Source: Costus lasius (lineage: Eukaryota > Streptophyta > Magnoliopsida > Zingiberales > Costaceae). From it: a stretch of 64,000 nt of DNA. The DNA is taken from positions 67,254,018-67,318,017 of the forward strand of contig CM050453.2 in the NCBI GenBank assembly GCA_027563935.2, in the 5' to 3' direction. Position numbers and translations under genes: made by a program. The notes under the pieces were generated by a model. That model saw only the letters and a program-made list of their open reading frames with translations, had not been told where the DNA came from and ran no database searches. Positions 1-10,326 of the stretch are shown here, piece by piece (position 1 is the first letter of the stretch; every line of letters starts with the position of its first letter).

Positions 1-1
1 A

Positions 2-1108
2 GCATCTAGAAGCTGGAATATTCGTTTTGATGAATCAATCTCTGAGTTTGGTTTCATCAAGAACGAAGATGGCCCGTGTGTATATAAGAGGTTTAGTGGG
101 AGCGTGATTACTTTCCTAGTCCTCTACGTCGATGATATCTTAATCATTGGAAACGATATTCCTGAACTGCATGCTGTTAAAGCATGGTTAGGAAAATGTT
201 TCCAGATGAAAGATCTAGGAGAAGCAGCCTATGTATTAGGTGTGAAGATCTACAGGGATAGATCTAAGAGGCTTCTCGGGCTGTGCCAGAGTACTTACAT
301 CGATAAAGTCCTGGAGAGATTCCATTTAGAGAATTATAAAAGGGGACATCTTCCAGTCAGACATGGTATGAATCTTTCAAAGAGTCAGTGTCCACAAACA
401 CAGACTGAGAAAGATGAAATGGACAATACGCCTTATGCTTCGGCTATTGGATCCATTATGTATGCGATGTTGTGTACTCGCCCAGACGTCGCTTACGGGT
501 TAAGCATGACCAGTCGGTTCCAAAGTCATCCAGGTATGGCGCACTGGATTGCAGTCAAGAACATTTTAAAATATCTTCGGAGGACCAAAGATATGTTCTT
601 GGTGTATGGTGGTCAGGAAGAACTCAGTATAGAAGGATATACTGACGCTTCGTTCCAGTCTGACCAGGATGATTTCCGATCGCAATCAGGCTATGTTTTT
701 AGCTTGAATGGAGGAGCAGTGGTGTGGAAAAGTTTCAAACAGTCAATCGTTGCTGATTCCACAACAGAAGCCGAGTATGTTGCAGCCTCGGAAGCATCCA
801 AGGAGGCAGTGTGGATTTGTAAGTTCGTTCAAGAACTTGGTGTTGTTCCTTCGAGTGCAGATCCTTTGGTTATCTTCTGTGATAACACTGGAGCAATCGC
901 ACAAGCAAAGGAACCACGGTCGCACCAGAAGTCCAAGCACATACAGAGGCGGTTTCACTTGATCAGGGAGATCATAGATCGTGGCGAGATCAAAGTCTGC
1001 AAGGTTCATACAGATGACAATCTGGCAGACCCGCTTACTAAGCCTCTGGCCCAGCAGAAGCATGAGAAGCACTGTAATAATATGGGTTTGAGATTCCTCA
1101 ACCATTAG
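2..1108 (+). CDS. copia pol, C-terminal part (reverse transcriptase end and RNase H)
   Basis: Open from the window edge to a TAG at 1106-1108, so the start is missing. It encodes the last third of copia reverse transcriptase, with the catalytic YVDD motif (about 128-139) inside LYVDDILIIGND, then the connection and RNase H. RNase H active-site residues are visible: D in YTDAS, E in STTEAEY and D in FCDN. The C-terminus RFLNH matches the other copies. These enzymes copy element RNA to cDNA and remove the RNA strand inside the virus-like particle. No stop or frameshift is seen in this part, but whether the upstream half is intact cannot be judged. It lies 20 bases before the 3' LTR, as in every sister copy. 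Confidence 0.93.
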   Translation, partial: ASRSWNIRFDESISEFGFIKNEDGPCVYKRFSGSVITFLVLYVDDILIIGNDIPELHAVKAWLGKCFQMKDLGEAAYVLGVKIYRDRSKRLLGLCQSTYIDKVLERFHLENYKRGHLPVRHGMNLSKSQCPQTQTEKDEMDNTPYASAIGSIMYAMLCTRPDVAYGLSMTSRFQSHPGMAHWIAVKNILKYLRRTKDMFLVYGGQEELSIEGYTDASFQSDQDDFRSQSGYVFSLNGGAVVWKSFKQSIVADSTTEAEYVAASEASKEAVWICKFVQELGVVPSSADPLVIFCDNTGAIAQAKEPRSHQKSKHIQRRFHLIREIIDRGEIKVCKVHTDDNLADPLTKPLAQQKHEKHCNNMGLRFLNH

Positions 1109-1117
1109 ATTGAGTGC

Positions 1118-1128
1118 AAGTGGGAGAT
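1118..1128 (+). other. polypurine tract of A1
   Basis: AAGTGGGAGAT directly abuts the LTR start TGTTGGGG. It primes plus-strand cDNA synthesis in LTR retrotransposons. The same tract precedes the 3' LTR in all Angela-like copies here and in B1. Confidence 0.85.
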
Positions 1129-2809
1129 TGTTGGGGTATGCCCTTAAGGCTAATGTTTGAGGCCTTGGGATTGTAACAGTATCATGTATAAACTCTTATG
1201 TTTATAAAGGCAATGGTTGTTATTCAGTTTGTTATATTATCTGCTGCAATACATATACTTCTGAATAATGTCTCAATGCTGTTCAGCTGGGCTGACATGC
1301 AGTAAAGTCCTTAGTCGAGATATCTTGGCGAACATGAGACAGCCTTGATATGATTGAGACTAATATGTGTTCTAATCTTATAGGATGCTTCGAGCATGGA
1401 ATAAGATGTAGACTCATGGGTACATTGGATGTACTGGACAGACCCTACTAGGATATTCAATTGCTTGTCACAATGTGAATAATCCTTGATTGCAACAAGT
1501 GGCACATTTCCTCTGACTTGAGATCACTTGTGTTTCTAAATGATGATTGTCATTGTTTTGAGGTAGTTCAATATCATTTGAAACATAATGGTTATAGACT
1601 ATCTTGGATGGTGAACTTGAGTCATGTTAGGGCGCTAGTGATAGACATAGGATTGCCGTCTCCTTGATTGGAGTGTGATGTTCTAAAGGGGCCCCCCTGG
1701 ATGAGATGATTGAGAAAGTGTATGGCCATACCCAGGTGACTATGATCATCTGATCTAATCATGCTCATCATATTGGAGCTACAAGCTTGACACGCTTGTC
1801 CAATAAGAACATCCAGTGGCAAAGGAAACTTGCATGCCTTGTGAAGTGGATTCACACTTGTGCTGTGGTTTGGGTGTAGTCTTGGAAGACTCTTTTCTTT
1901 ATATCGGGAGACAGTGATGTGTTGCTAGATACCCCTCACTGATCGTGATAACGTGAGTTATCGTTACCGACATTTAAAGAAAACCCTCAGGGTCGCACAA
2001 TTTGATGATATGGCTTACTTAAGTCAGATCGTATGGACTGAATTGTTTGGGTTCAGTTTGAAAGGATTTAATCTCTGATTGTAAGTGAGATCTGGTCTGA
2101 TCATGTTTGATTGATTAGGGCTTGAGATCGGTAAGCTTCGATCGAGAGAATGGATGCTAGATCGGTGAGATCAGGAGCATCAAGAGATGAACGGTTGGAT
2201 CTGGAGCCTTAGGGTTTAATTGTGATCTAGACCAAATCGCTTGGGTTAATTGGTCTTGGACCAAACTGAAATTGAACCAGCTCATCAAGTGAGCGCATGG
2301 TTCAAGTGGAGAGGAGTATGCGCTTGGGGTAATCCCATGGTCGCATGAAGAGAGTGGTTTACTATTTTTGGAAACCATGATTCCAAATCGTGACCACGCC
2401 TCACGATAGCTTCTCTTCACGCCTATTGTCGCTCCTTCCTCGCGTGGCTCTCTCATTCGAGTGTTTTTGGGGTTGACGACAAGAAGCAAATCGCCAAGCA
2501 AAGAAAAGGTTCTCTCTTCCCTTCCATACGACAAGGACCTCTTGGAACCTTGCTAGCACAAGGAGCACCATCGGAGTAGGCGACTTCTTCATCTTGTGTG
2601 CGCATCCTTTGGAGGAGATCCCTATCGCTCTCTGCTTCCAAGTCGCCATCTAGAAATGGCATCGGTATGACATCTTCTATGTTTGCAATCGGTTTAACAA
2701 GTTGATCATATGTTATGCATGAATCCGATCCCCTAGAAACCCTCTTCCGCTGCTTAAAAATTTTATACGCGCCATGCTTTAGGGTTTCGCCCCCTTCTGG
2801 GGACTTTCA
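1129..2809 (+). repeat. A1 3' LTR (1681 bp)
   Basis: Starts TGTTGGGGTATGCCC and ends GGACTTTCA (TG...CA). It contains a 12-bp palindrome GTATGGCCATAC at 1720-1731, a GGGGCCCC-type palindrome about 30 bases earlier, a GATAAC/GTTATC hairpin at 1947-1962 and a CCCC/GGGG hairpin near the 3' end. LTRs hold the promoter and the polyadenylation signal; I cannot place the transcription start with confidence. Confidence 0.93.
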
Positions 2810-2910
2810 CTATTGTCCCTAGTCAATGTACCTTAGTAGATATGGGACAGCTATGGTACTTGTAAGACTAGTATATGGGCTGGTTAGGCATGAGGTGCTA
2901 ACGCAGGCAT
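2810..2910 (+). repeat. B1 5' LTR, fragment between A1 and A2
   Basis: About 100 bases that align with B1's 3' LTR at roughly 16410-16505 (shared stretches include GGGACAGCT, GGTTAGGCA and GCAGGCAT). It ends with GGCAT at 2906-2910, the left copy of A2's target duplication. The LTR resumes at 12016. Confidence 0.85.
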
Positions 2911-4599
2911 TGATGGATCCCCAAAGGGGGCGAAAACCCTATGGTGGCGCAAAAAGGAAAGGGGGCAGCGGATAAAGGGTTTCATAGGATCAATGAGCAT
3001 GCATTATATGATCAACTTAACAAAACCGATTGTAAAGAAGTGATTTGATTCATACCATGGCCATTTCAAGATGGCGCCTTGGAAGTAAGAGAACAACGAA
3101 GATCTCCTCCAAATCGTCACACACAAGATGAAGATGTGCTTCTTCTTGTCGTCCCTTGTGCTAGCAAGGATCGTCCAAGGCGTCTTGATCGAATGCAAAG
3201 GGAAAGGAGAGCTTTTCTTCTTGGCGTTTTTCTCTCTTGTCGCCTTAGACTTCCTCTACACCAGAATGCCACTCGAATACAACCCAAGGAGGCGTCAAAG
3301 GCGTGAAGAGACAAGAGAGGGGCGACGTGAGATCATGGCCACGTTTGAGAAGTGCTATCCAAAAATAGCATCCCACTTCTCCACATGCGATCTTGGGTTT
3401 ACCCCAATCGTAAATGCCACATCACCTTTGAACCATGCGCTCATCCATGAGCTGGTTCAAACCGATTTGGTCCACTAACCAAATAAACCAAGAAATAAGT
3501 CCAGATCAAAATAAACCCTAAGGCTCTTGATCTGACCGTCAATCTCTCAATGCTCCTGATCTGACTGATCTAGCATTCATTCTCTCAATCGAAGCTTACC
3601 GATCTCAAGCCCTAATCAATCAAACATGATCAGACCAGATCTCACTTACAATCAGAGATTAAATCCCTTTAAACTGAACCCGAATAATTCAGTCCACACG
3701 ATCTGACTCAAGAAAGCCATATCATCAAATTGTGCGACCCTAAGGGTTTCCTTTAAATGTCGGTAACGATAACTTACGTTATCACGATCAGTGAGGGGTA
3801 TCTAGCAACACATCACTGTCTCCCGATATAAAGGAAAGAGTCTTCCAAGACTACACCCAAAAACAGCACAAGTGTGAATCAATTCACAAAGCATACAAAT
3901 TTCCTTTACCACTGGATGTTCTTATTGGACAAGCAAGTCAAGCTTGTAACTCCAATATGATGAGCATGATTAGATCAGATGAACATAGTCATCTGGGTAT
4001 GGCCATACACTTTCTCAATCATCTCATCCAGGGGGCCCCTTTAGAACATCACACTCCAATTAAGGAGACGGCAATCCTATGTCTATCACTAGTGCCCTAA
4101 CCTGACTCAAGCTCACCATCCAAGATAGTCTATAATCATTATATTTCAAATGATATTGAACTATCTCAAAATAATGACAATTATCATTTAGAAAACACAA
4201 GTGATCTCAAGTCAGAGGAAATGTGCCACTTGTCGCATTCAAGGATTATTCACATTGTGACAAGCAATTGAATATCCAAGTAGGGTCTGTCCAGTACATC
4301 CAATGTACCCATGAGTCTACATCTTATTCCATGCTCGAAGCATCCTATAAGATTAGAACACATATTAGTCTTAACCATATCAAGGCTGTCTCATGTTCAC
4401 CAAGATATCTCGACTAAGGACATAACTGCATGTCAGCCTAGCTGAACAGCTTTGAGACATTATTCAGAAGAACATATATTGCAGCAGACAATGTAGCTTA
4501 CTGAATAACAACCATGCCTTTATAAACATAACAGTTTATTACATGATACTGTTACAATCCCAAGACCTCAAACATTAGTCTTAAGGGCATACCCCAACA
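2911..4599 (-). repeat. A2 3' LTR (1689 bp)
   Basis: Reads TGATGGATCCCC...ACCCCAACA on the plus strand, that is TGTTGGGG...CATCA in element sense. It differs from the 5' LTR of the same element at about seven positions. Open frames within it (for example 3079-3306 and 3128-3478) recur in the other LTR simply because the two copies are nearly identical; I do not treat them as genes. Confidence 0.96.
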
Positions 4600-4610
4600 A
4601 TCTCCCACTT
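4600..4610 (-). other. polypurine tract of A2
   Basis: Element-sense AAGTGGGAGAT next to the LTR start, identical to A1. Confidence 0.85.
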
Positions 4611-4619
4611 GCAGTTAAT

Positions 4620-7600
4620 CTAATGGTTGAGAAATCTCAAACCCATATTATTACAGTGCTTTTCATGCTTCTGCTGCTCCAGAGGCTTAGTAAGCGGGTC
4701 TGCCAGATTGTCATCTGTATGAACCTTGCAGACTTTGATCTCGCCACGATCTATGATCTCTCTGATCAAATGAAACCGTCTCTGTATGTGCTTGGACTTC
4801 TGGTGCGACCGTGGTTCCTTTGCTTGTGCGATTGCTCCAGTGTTATCACAGAAGATAACCAAAGGATCTGCACTCGAAGGAACAACACCAAGTTCTCTCA
4901 CGAACTTACGAATCCAGACTGCCTCCTTGGATGCTTCCGAGGCTGCAACATACTCGGCTTCTATTGTGGAATCAGCAACGATTGACTGTTTGAAACTCTT
5001 CCACACCACTGCTCCTCCATTCAAGCTAAAAACATAGCCTGATTGCGATCGGAAATCATCCTGGTCAGACTGGAACGAAGCGTCAGTATATCCTTCAATA
5101 CTGAGTTCTTCCTGACCACCATATATCAAGAACATATCTTTGGTTCTCCGAAGATATTTTAAGATGTTCTTGACTGCAATCTAGTGTGCCTGTGCTGGAT
5201 TACTTTGGAAACGACTGGTCACGCTTAACCCGTAAGCGACGTCTGGGCGAGTACACAACATCGCATACATAATGGATCCAATAGCCGAAGCATAAGGCGT
5301 ATTGTCCATTTCATCTTTCTCAGTCTGTGTTTGTGGACACTGACTCTTCGAAAGATTCAGACTATGTCTGACTGGAAGATATCCTCTTTTAGAATTCTCT
5401 AAATGAAATCTCTCCAGGACTTTATCGATGTAAGTACTCTGGCACAGCCCGAGAAGTCTCTTAGATCTATCCTTGTAGATCTTCACACCTAATACATAGG
5501 CTGCTTCTCCTAAATCTTTCATCTGGAAACATTTCCTTAACCATGCCTTAACCGCATGCATTTCAGGAATGTCGTTTCCAATGATCAAGATATCATCGAC
5601 GTAGAGGACTAGGAAAGTAATCACGCTCCCACTAAACCTCTTATATACACACGGGTCATCCTCGTTCTTGATGAAACCAAATTCAGTGACTGATTCATCA
5701 AAACGAATATTCCAGCTTCTTGATGCTTGCTTAAGTCCATAAATGGACTTCTTTAATTTGCATATCTTATGACGATCTGATGGATCAGTGAAACCCTCAG
5801 GTTGTGTCATGTACACATCCTCATCCAGATTTCCATTCAGGAAAGCTGTTTTCACATCCATTTGCCAGATCTCATAATCATAATATGCTGCTATCGCGAA
5901 AAGAATCCGAATAGACTTAAACATGGCTACTGGTGAGAAAGTTTCATCATAATCTATCCCGTAGATTTGTTTGAAACCTTTCGCAACTAGCCTGCCTTTA
6001 TAGGTAACCACGTTACCATCCATGTCAATCTTCTTCTTGAAGATCCTTTTACAGCCTATTGGGATAACTCCTGGAGGCGGATCAACCAAATCCCAAACTT
6101 GGTTATCTGACATGGAGTCCATCTCGGAGCGCATAGCTTCAAGCCATCTCGCTGACTCCGGTCCACTGACCGCATCCGCATAAGTGAGGGGTTCATCATT
6201 ATCAATGATGTAGACTCCGTCATAGCGCTCAGGCTGACGACGGATCCTTCCTGATCTTCGCGGTTCCCGTGATGTCTGAGCCTCAGGTTGTTCAATAACC
6301 TGTTCTATCGGCTCAGGCTCATCCAACTCTGCTTGAGCACTTTGTCCCGCCTCTGGATTCTCATCCAGTTTTATTTCTCTCCCACTGGCCTCTTGCAGAA
6401 GAAACTCCTTCTCAAGAAATATGGCCGTCCGAGCAACAAAAACCTTGTTCTCTTTGGGATCGTAGAAATAATAACCCTTAGTTTCCTTAGGGTAACCGAC
6501 AAAGATGCATTTGTCAGATCTGCTCTCTAGTTTCCCAGAGGCGAGCTTTTTGACATAAGCCTCGCAGCCCCAGATCCTGATAAACGTCAAGCTTGGCTGT
6601 TTCCCATACCATAATTCATATGGCGTCTTTGAAACGGCCTTGGATGGCACTCGGTTTAGTACTTTTGCAGCTGTTTCCAGTGCAAAACCCCAAAAGGAGT
6701 AAGGTAGATTAGCCTGACTCATCATAGAACGAACCATATCAAGTAACGTTCTATTTCTCCTCTCGGACACACCATTCCATTGCGGTGTTCCTGGTGGAGT
6801 GAGCTGTGAGATGATCCCACACTCTTTCAGATAGTCAGTAAATGCATGACTTAGGTATTCTCCACCTCGATCAGAACGAAGTGCCTTGATATTTCGGCCT
6901 AGCTGATTTTGTACTTCATTCTTGAACTCTTTGAACTTGTCAAAGGATTCACTCTTGTGTCTCATTAAAAAGACATACCCATATCTACTGAAATCATCAG
7001 TAAAGGTGATGAAGTACTGATAGCCACCTCTGGCATGTTTACTAAATGGCCCACACACATCACTGTGTATAAGGTCAAGTAAACCTGAAGCCCTTTGACC
7101 TTTGTGAAGAAAAGGTGACTTCGTCATTTTGCCCATCAAACAAGCTTTGCATGTATCAATCTCCTTATAGGTGAATGATCCCAGCAGTCCATAATCATGC
7201 AACCGCTTAATGCGTTTCTCGTTAATATGGCCTAAACGACTATGCCATAGCAAGGTGCTGTCATCAGCATTCTTGGCTTTCTTAATATCAATTTTCTGTA
7301 TAGAACATTCCATGTCCAACATGTATAACCCATTGTTAATTGAACCAGTTGCATAAACAATATTATCATAAGATAAAACACACTTTGAAATATTGCATTC
7401 AAAGGAAAATCCCTTCCTGACAAGAGCAGGAATAGAGATAATATTTTTAGTAATACTGGGAACAAAGTAACAACTATTTAGTTCTAATACAAGTCCAGAT
7501 GGTAAAGAAATGAAATAGTCTCCTACAGCAACAGCAGCAACCCGTGCCCCGTTTCCAACGCGTAGGTCCACCTCATGCTGTCCCACCTGTCTTCTTCTCT

Positions 7601-8501
7601 TGAGTTCCTGTACATTTGAACAAATGTGAACTCCACATGCAGTGTCCAACACCCATGATATAGAAGAAGAAAACATGACCTCAGTCATGTAAATACCTGA
7701 GCCAGAAGCGAAGCTTCCCCTCTTATCTCCTTGGAGCACTTTTCAGTCCTTTTTCCAGTGACCCAGCTGGCCACAGTGGAAACACCTGTATTCCTTGGAC
7801 CGCTTAACCTTCTGCTTCAGAGCCTTGCTGTAGCTCTTGACAGGGGTCTTGCCCTTCTTCCCCTTCTTCTTGTTCCTAGAAGGAACCATTAAGACAGAGG
7901 TCGAAGGCTTACCCTTCAGAGTCTCCTCAGTAGTCAAGAGCATATTCAGCAGCTCTGCCGGAGTACAATCGATTTTGTTCATATTAAAGTTAATAATGAA
8001 CGCGTCGAATGATGGCGGGAGAGACTGCAGAATAATGTCCACAGCAAGCTCCTGATTGATGGTATGCCCCAGTTTCTCTAGAGCCTCCTTGTGCCCAATC
8101 ATCTTGAGCACGTGAGCTCCCACTGGGCTCCCTTCAGCCAGTTTGCTCTGAAAGAACAGCTTCGTCAAATTATAGCGTTCAGTCCTCGCCTGTGCAGCAT
8201 ACAGCATCTTGAGGTTCGCTATAATCTCTATAGCCGACATATCCTCATGCTGACGCTGCAGCGGTGGCGTCATAGACGCTAGCATCAGGCAAGCGACATC
8301 AATGCTATCATTGACGTGCTTTTCATAGGCTTCCCGAACCGCCCTTGCGGCGTTCGGAGCGGGTTGAGGCGGTATCGCCGTCTCGAGGACATACAGTTTC
8401 CTCTCTACCTTAAGAACAATCTTAAGGTGTCCAAACCAGTCAGAGAAGTTCGGCCAAGCAAACTTCTCCCTTTCCAGTAGGGATCGCACATTGAAGTTCA
8501 T
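4620..8501 (-). pseudogene. A2 gag-pol polyprotein with two nonsense codons
   Basis: One frame of 1293 codons plus stop, the same length as the intact copy in A8. Order: Gag with a CCHC zinc knuckle, aspartic protease (DTACG), integrase (HHCC then D, D, E), reverse transcriptase (YVDD) and RNase H. The start is ATG at 8499-8501 (MNFNVRSLL; the other copies have MSFNVRSLL). A TGA at 7743-7745 replaces the last cysteine codon of the zinc knuckle, and a TAG at 5181-5183 replaces a tryptophan codon between reverse transcriptase and RNase H. No frameshift is seen. If translated, only Gag lacking the final knuckle residue would be made. It could still be mobilised in trans, since both LTRs, PBS and PPT look intact; that is inference. 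Confidence 0.95.
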
Positions 8502-10308
8502 GGTGTTCGTTGCTGCAGGTATCTACAACAATGCAAGAACAGCAAGGTCAGTATCAATGTTAAGAATCAATCAGGACTTAAGAAAGATTCTTTTTCTCAC
8601 TATTTTATCTGGCTGAAAAATCCAGCAAAACAGCCCGAAAGAGTAGCACTCTTTTAGTGAGATGGGATCCAGATTTCATACTTGGTCTTCGCGTCCCGCT
8701 CAGGCGAGATAAGATGCACAGAGAGTACAAGCACTAATCTCTGGTAGGCTGTCCCAGCCAATCGCCAACCCGTGCGATTCCCCTTCATCTGGGCAATCCA
8801 GCAGACTGTGCCAACTGAGTTGGTACAACACAATCTCTGACCCCACAGATGGCTGCCCCCATGTGCTACCATATGCGCCACATATGTAGCCTACACGGTC
8901 AAGCTGACCCGACCTACTCCCTGGACCACCACGTGCTATGCTGAGCAACGAGAAGGGATAAATCCCCACTCTGTAACACGCAGGTGTAATCCCGCACCGT
9001 CTGAAGATAGATGGACGTGCCCACTGAGTGGGTACAACACGGCTCCAACGATAGTCAGAACAGTGAGGTTTCGCGTCAGAAGGCTTACGAGCTTGAAATT
9101 TTAGCGTTGGATTTTAACGGTCTTTTATCTTCTTCACTATCATGCAATTCCTATGGTGATAGCAGAAGATAAACTAATCATGCAATTCTAATATTTAGGC
9201 AATAAAAGAAAGCATGGATCTTATGTGGCAAAAGCCCATAGCCTAAGTAAGACCTTAAGAAACTTAAGTCTTCACTTGCTTTTCTTCATGGGGCTTTCGC
9301 TGCTCATTTGGCCCAAACCTGGGCCCAAGCGCCATCTGCAGCTCTGGTGCGCCTACCAGGGAAAATGCGCCAGGTCCTAGGGTCGAACCCTAGACCTCCC
9401 ACCTGGTCAAGCCTCTGCTGCATGCGCCTCTGCCAAGTGTGCTTTGTGCTCTTGTCTAATTAAATTACAAATTTAACTATCTAGACAAGATTGACACGCA
9501 GGTCAATTACATTTTATAAATTAAAAGCAATGTGATGCGCAGATCACAATAATTAATTTACATATTAATACAGGCACGCAGGCCCCAGCACAGCATAGAT
9601 TTAACATGGGCAGCCCACATAAGAATAAATAGACAAACACATGGCATCAATCATCATGTGATCCATTCATTAAAATAAATTTTTCGAAAAACCCCATGGG
9701 CATCAATTTTATTTTGCTTATATGCCCTACAACCTTACAACGGTCCATTACTAGGGATCCACTCATCCAACCTAGTCAGATCCACTGCCCTTACATGCAC
9801 CAAGTCCTAACTGACTTGAGTCGACCAAAAGGGTCAACCATGCATGCGCCAAGGGCTGAACAACCACAATGAGGTCTGGCAAGCGGGTGTGAGCCCGGGC
9901 CTAACTCATGTGCGTTCACAGGTTGTCTCAATCAGACATCGCTACACGCCTGTGATGCAGTCGACCTATAGCCACCTTTGGCATGCGCCAAGGTGCTATC
10001 TGGTCGACCCATCTAGGCTGTCAAATGGTCTGATCAGACTGTCTGGATCTAACCTAGGGGATAACTTCAACCCTAATAACCCGTCTAAGGGTTTAATGCA
10101 GGCGCATCTTAGATCTACAATGAGTCGCGCAAGTGATATTTGTTTGAGAAAAACTACATCAAGCGCCAACATACATGCGCAAGAAAAACAAATACAAGTT
10201 TCGCTTATGACAACTAAACATGTATTTATGCATGTATTGAAGATCTAAGCATTTTCGCAAGCATGGATCACAAAATGGCTTAAGCAATCATACAAAAACA
10301 TGCGTTAA
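8502..10308 (-). other. A2 long 5' leader (about 1.8 kb)
   Basis: Untranslated leader between PBS and gag. In order from gag outward it contains a 75-codon sense upstream frame (8654-8881) and a second overlapping sense frame (8700-8969), paired hairpins CCAAC-TGA-GTTGG (8811-8823) and CCCAC-TGA-GTGGG (9020-9032), a 50-nt stem-loop (9124-9173), and a T-arm-like hairpin with a GGTCGAACCC core around 9378-9400. Long leaders are usual in Angela/BARE elements and are expected to hold packaging and dimerisation signals. Confidence 0.85.
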
Positions 10309-10325
10309 CCTCGCTCTGATACCAA
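10309..10325 (-). other. A2 primer-binding site (initiator tRNA-Met type)
   Basis: Element-sense TTGGTATCAGAGCGAGG, one base from the LTR end. The first 12 bases after the leading T (TGGTATCAGAGC) match the 3' end of plant initiator tRNA-Met; the following base differs from the consensus. It primes minus-strand cDNA synthesis. Confidence 0.88.
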
Positions 10326-10326
10326 T

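Larger units (their letters stand above)
1..2809 (+). mobile_element. A1: Angela-like Ty1/copia element, 3' part only
   Basis: The 3' half of a plus-strand Ty1/copia retrotransposon. The window opens inside reverse transcriptase, continues through RNase H, a polypurine tract and a full 3' LTR, and ends in CA at 2809. The five bases that follow (CTATT) are the candidate right target duplication; the left end lies outside the window. The sequence resumes at 2810 in the 5' LTR of B1, so A1 sits inside B1's LTR. Element boundaries on the right are well supported by comparison with the other Angela-like LTRs here. Confidence 0.93.

Noticed and set aside
3079..3478. 75- and 116-codon frames in the A2 LTRs (also 10357-10894)
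   Set aside because: Lie in LTR sequence on the antisense strand, are shared only by the two near-identical LTRs of one element, and are not kept in other LTR copies.
4623..4985. 120-codon frame on the plus strand (also near 743, 25106, 39994, 44436 and 57171 on the strand opposite to pol)
   Set aside because: Antisense shadow of the conserved RNase H coding region; it recurs only because pol recurs.
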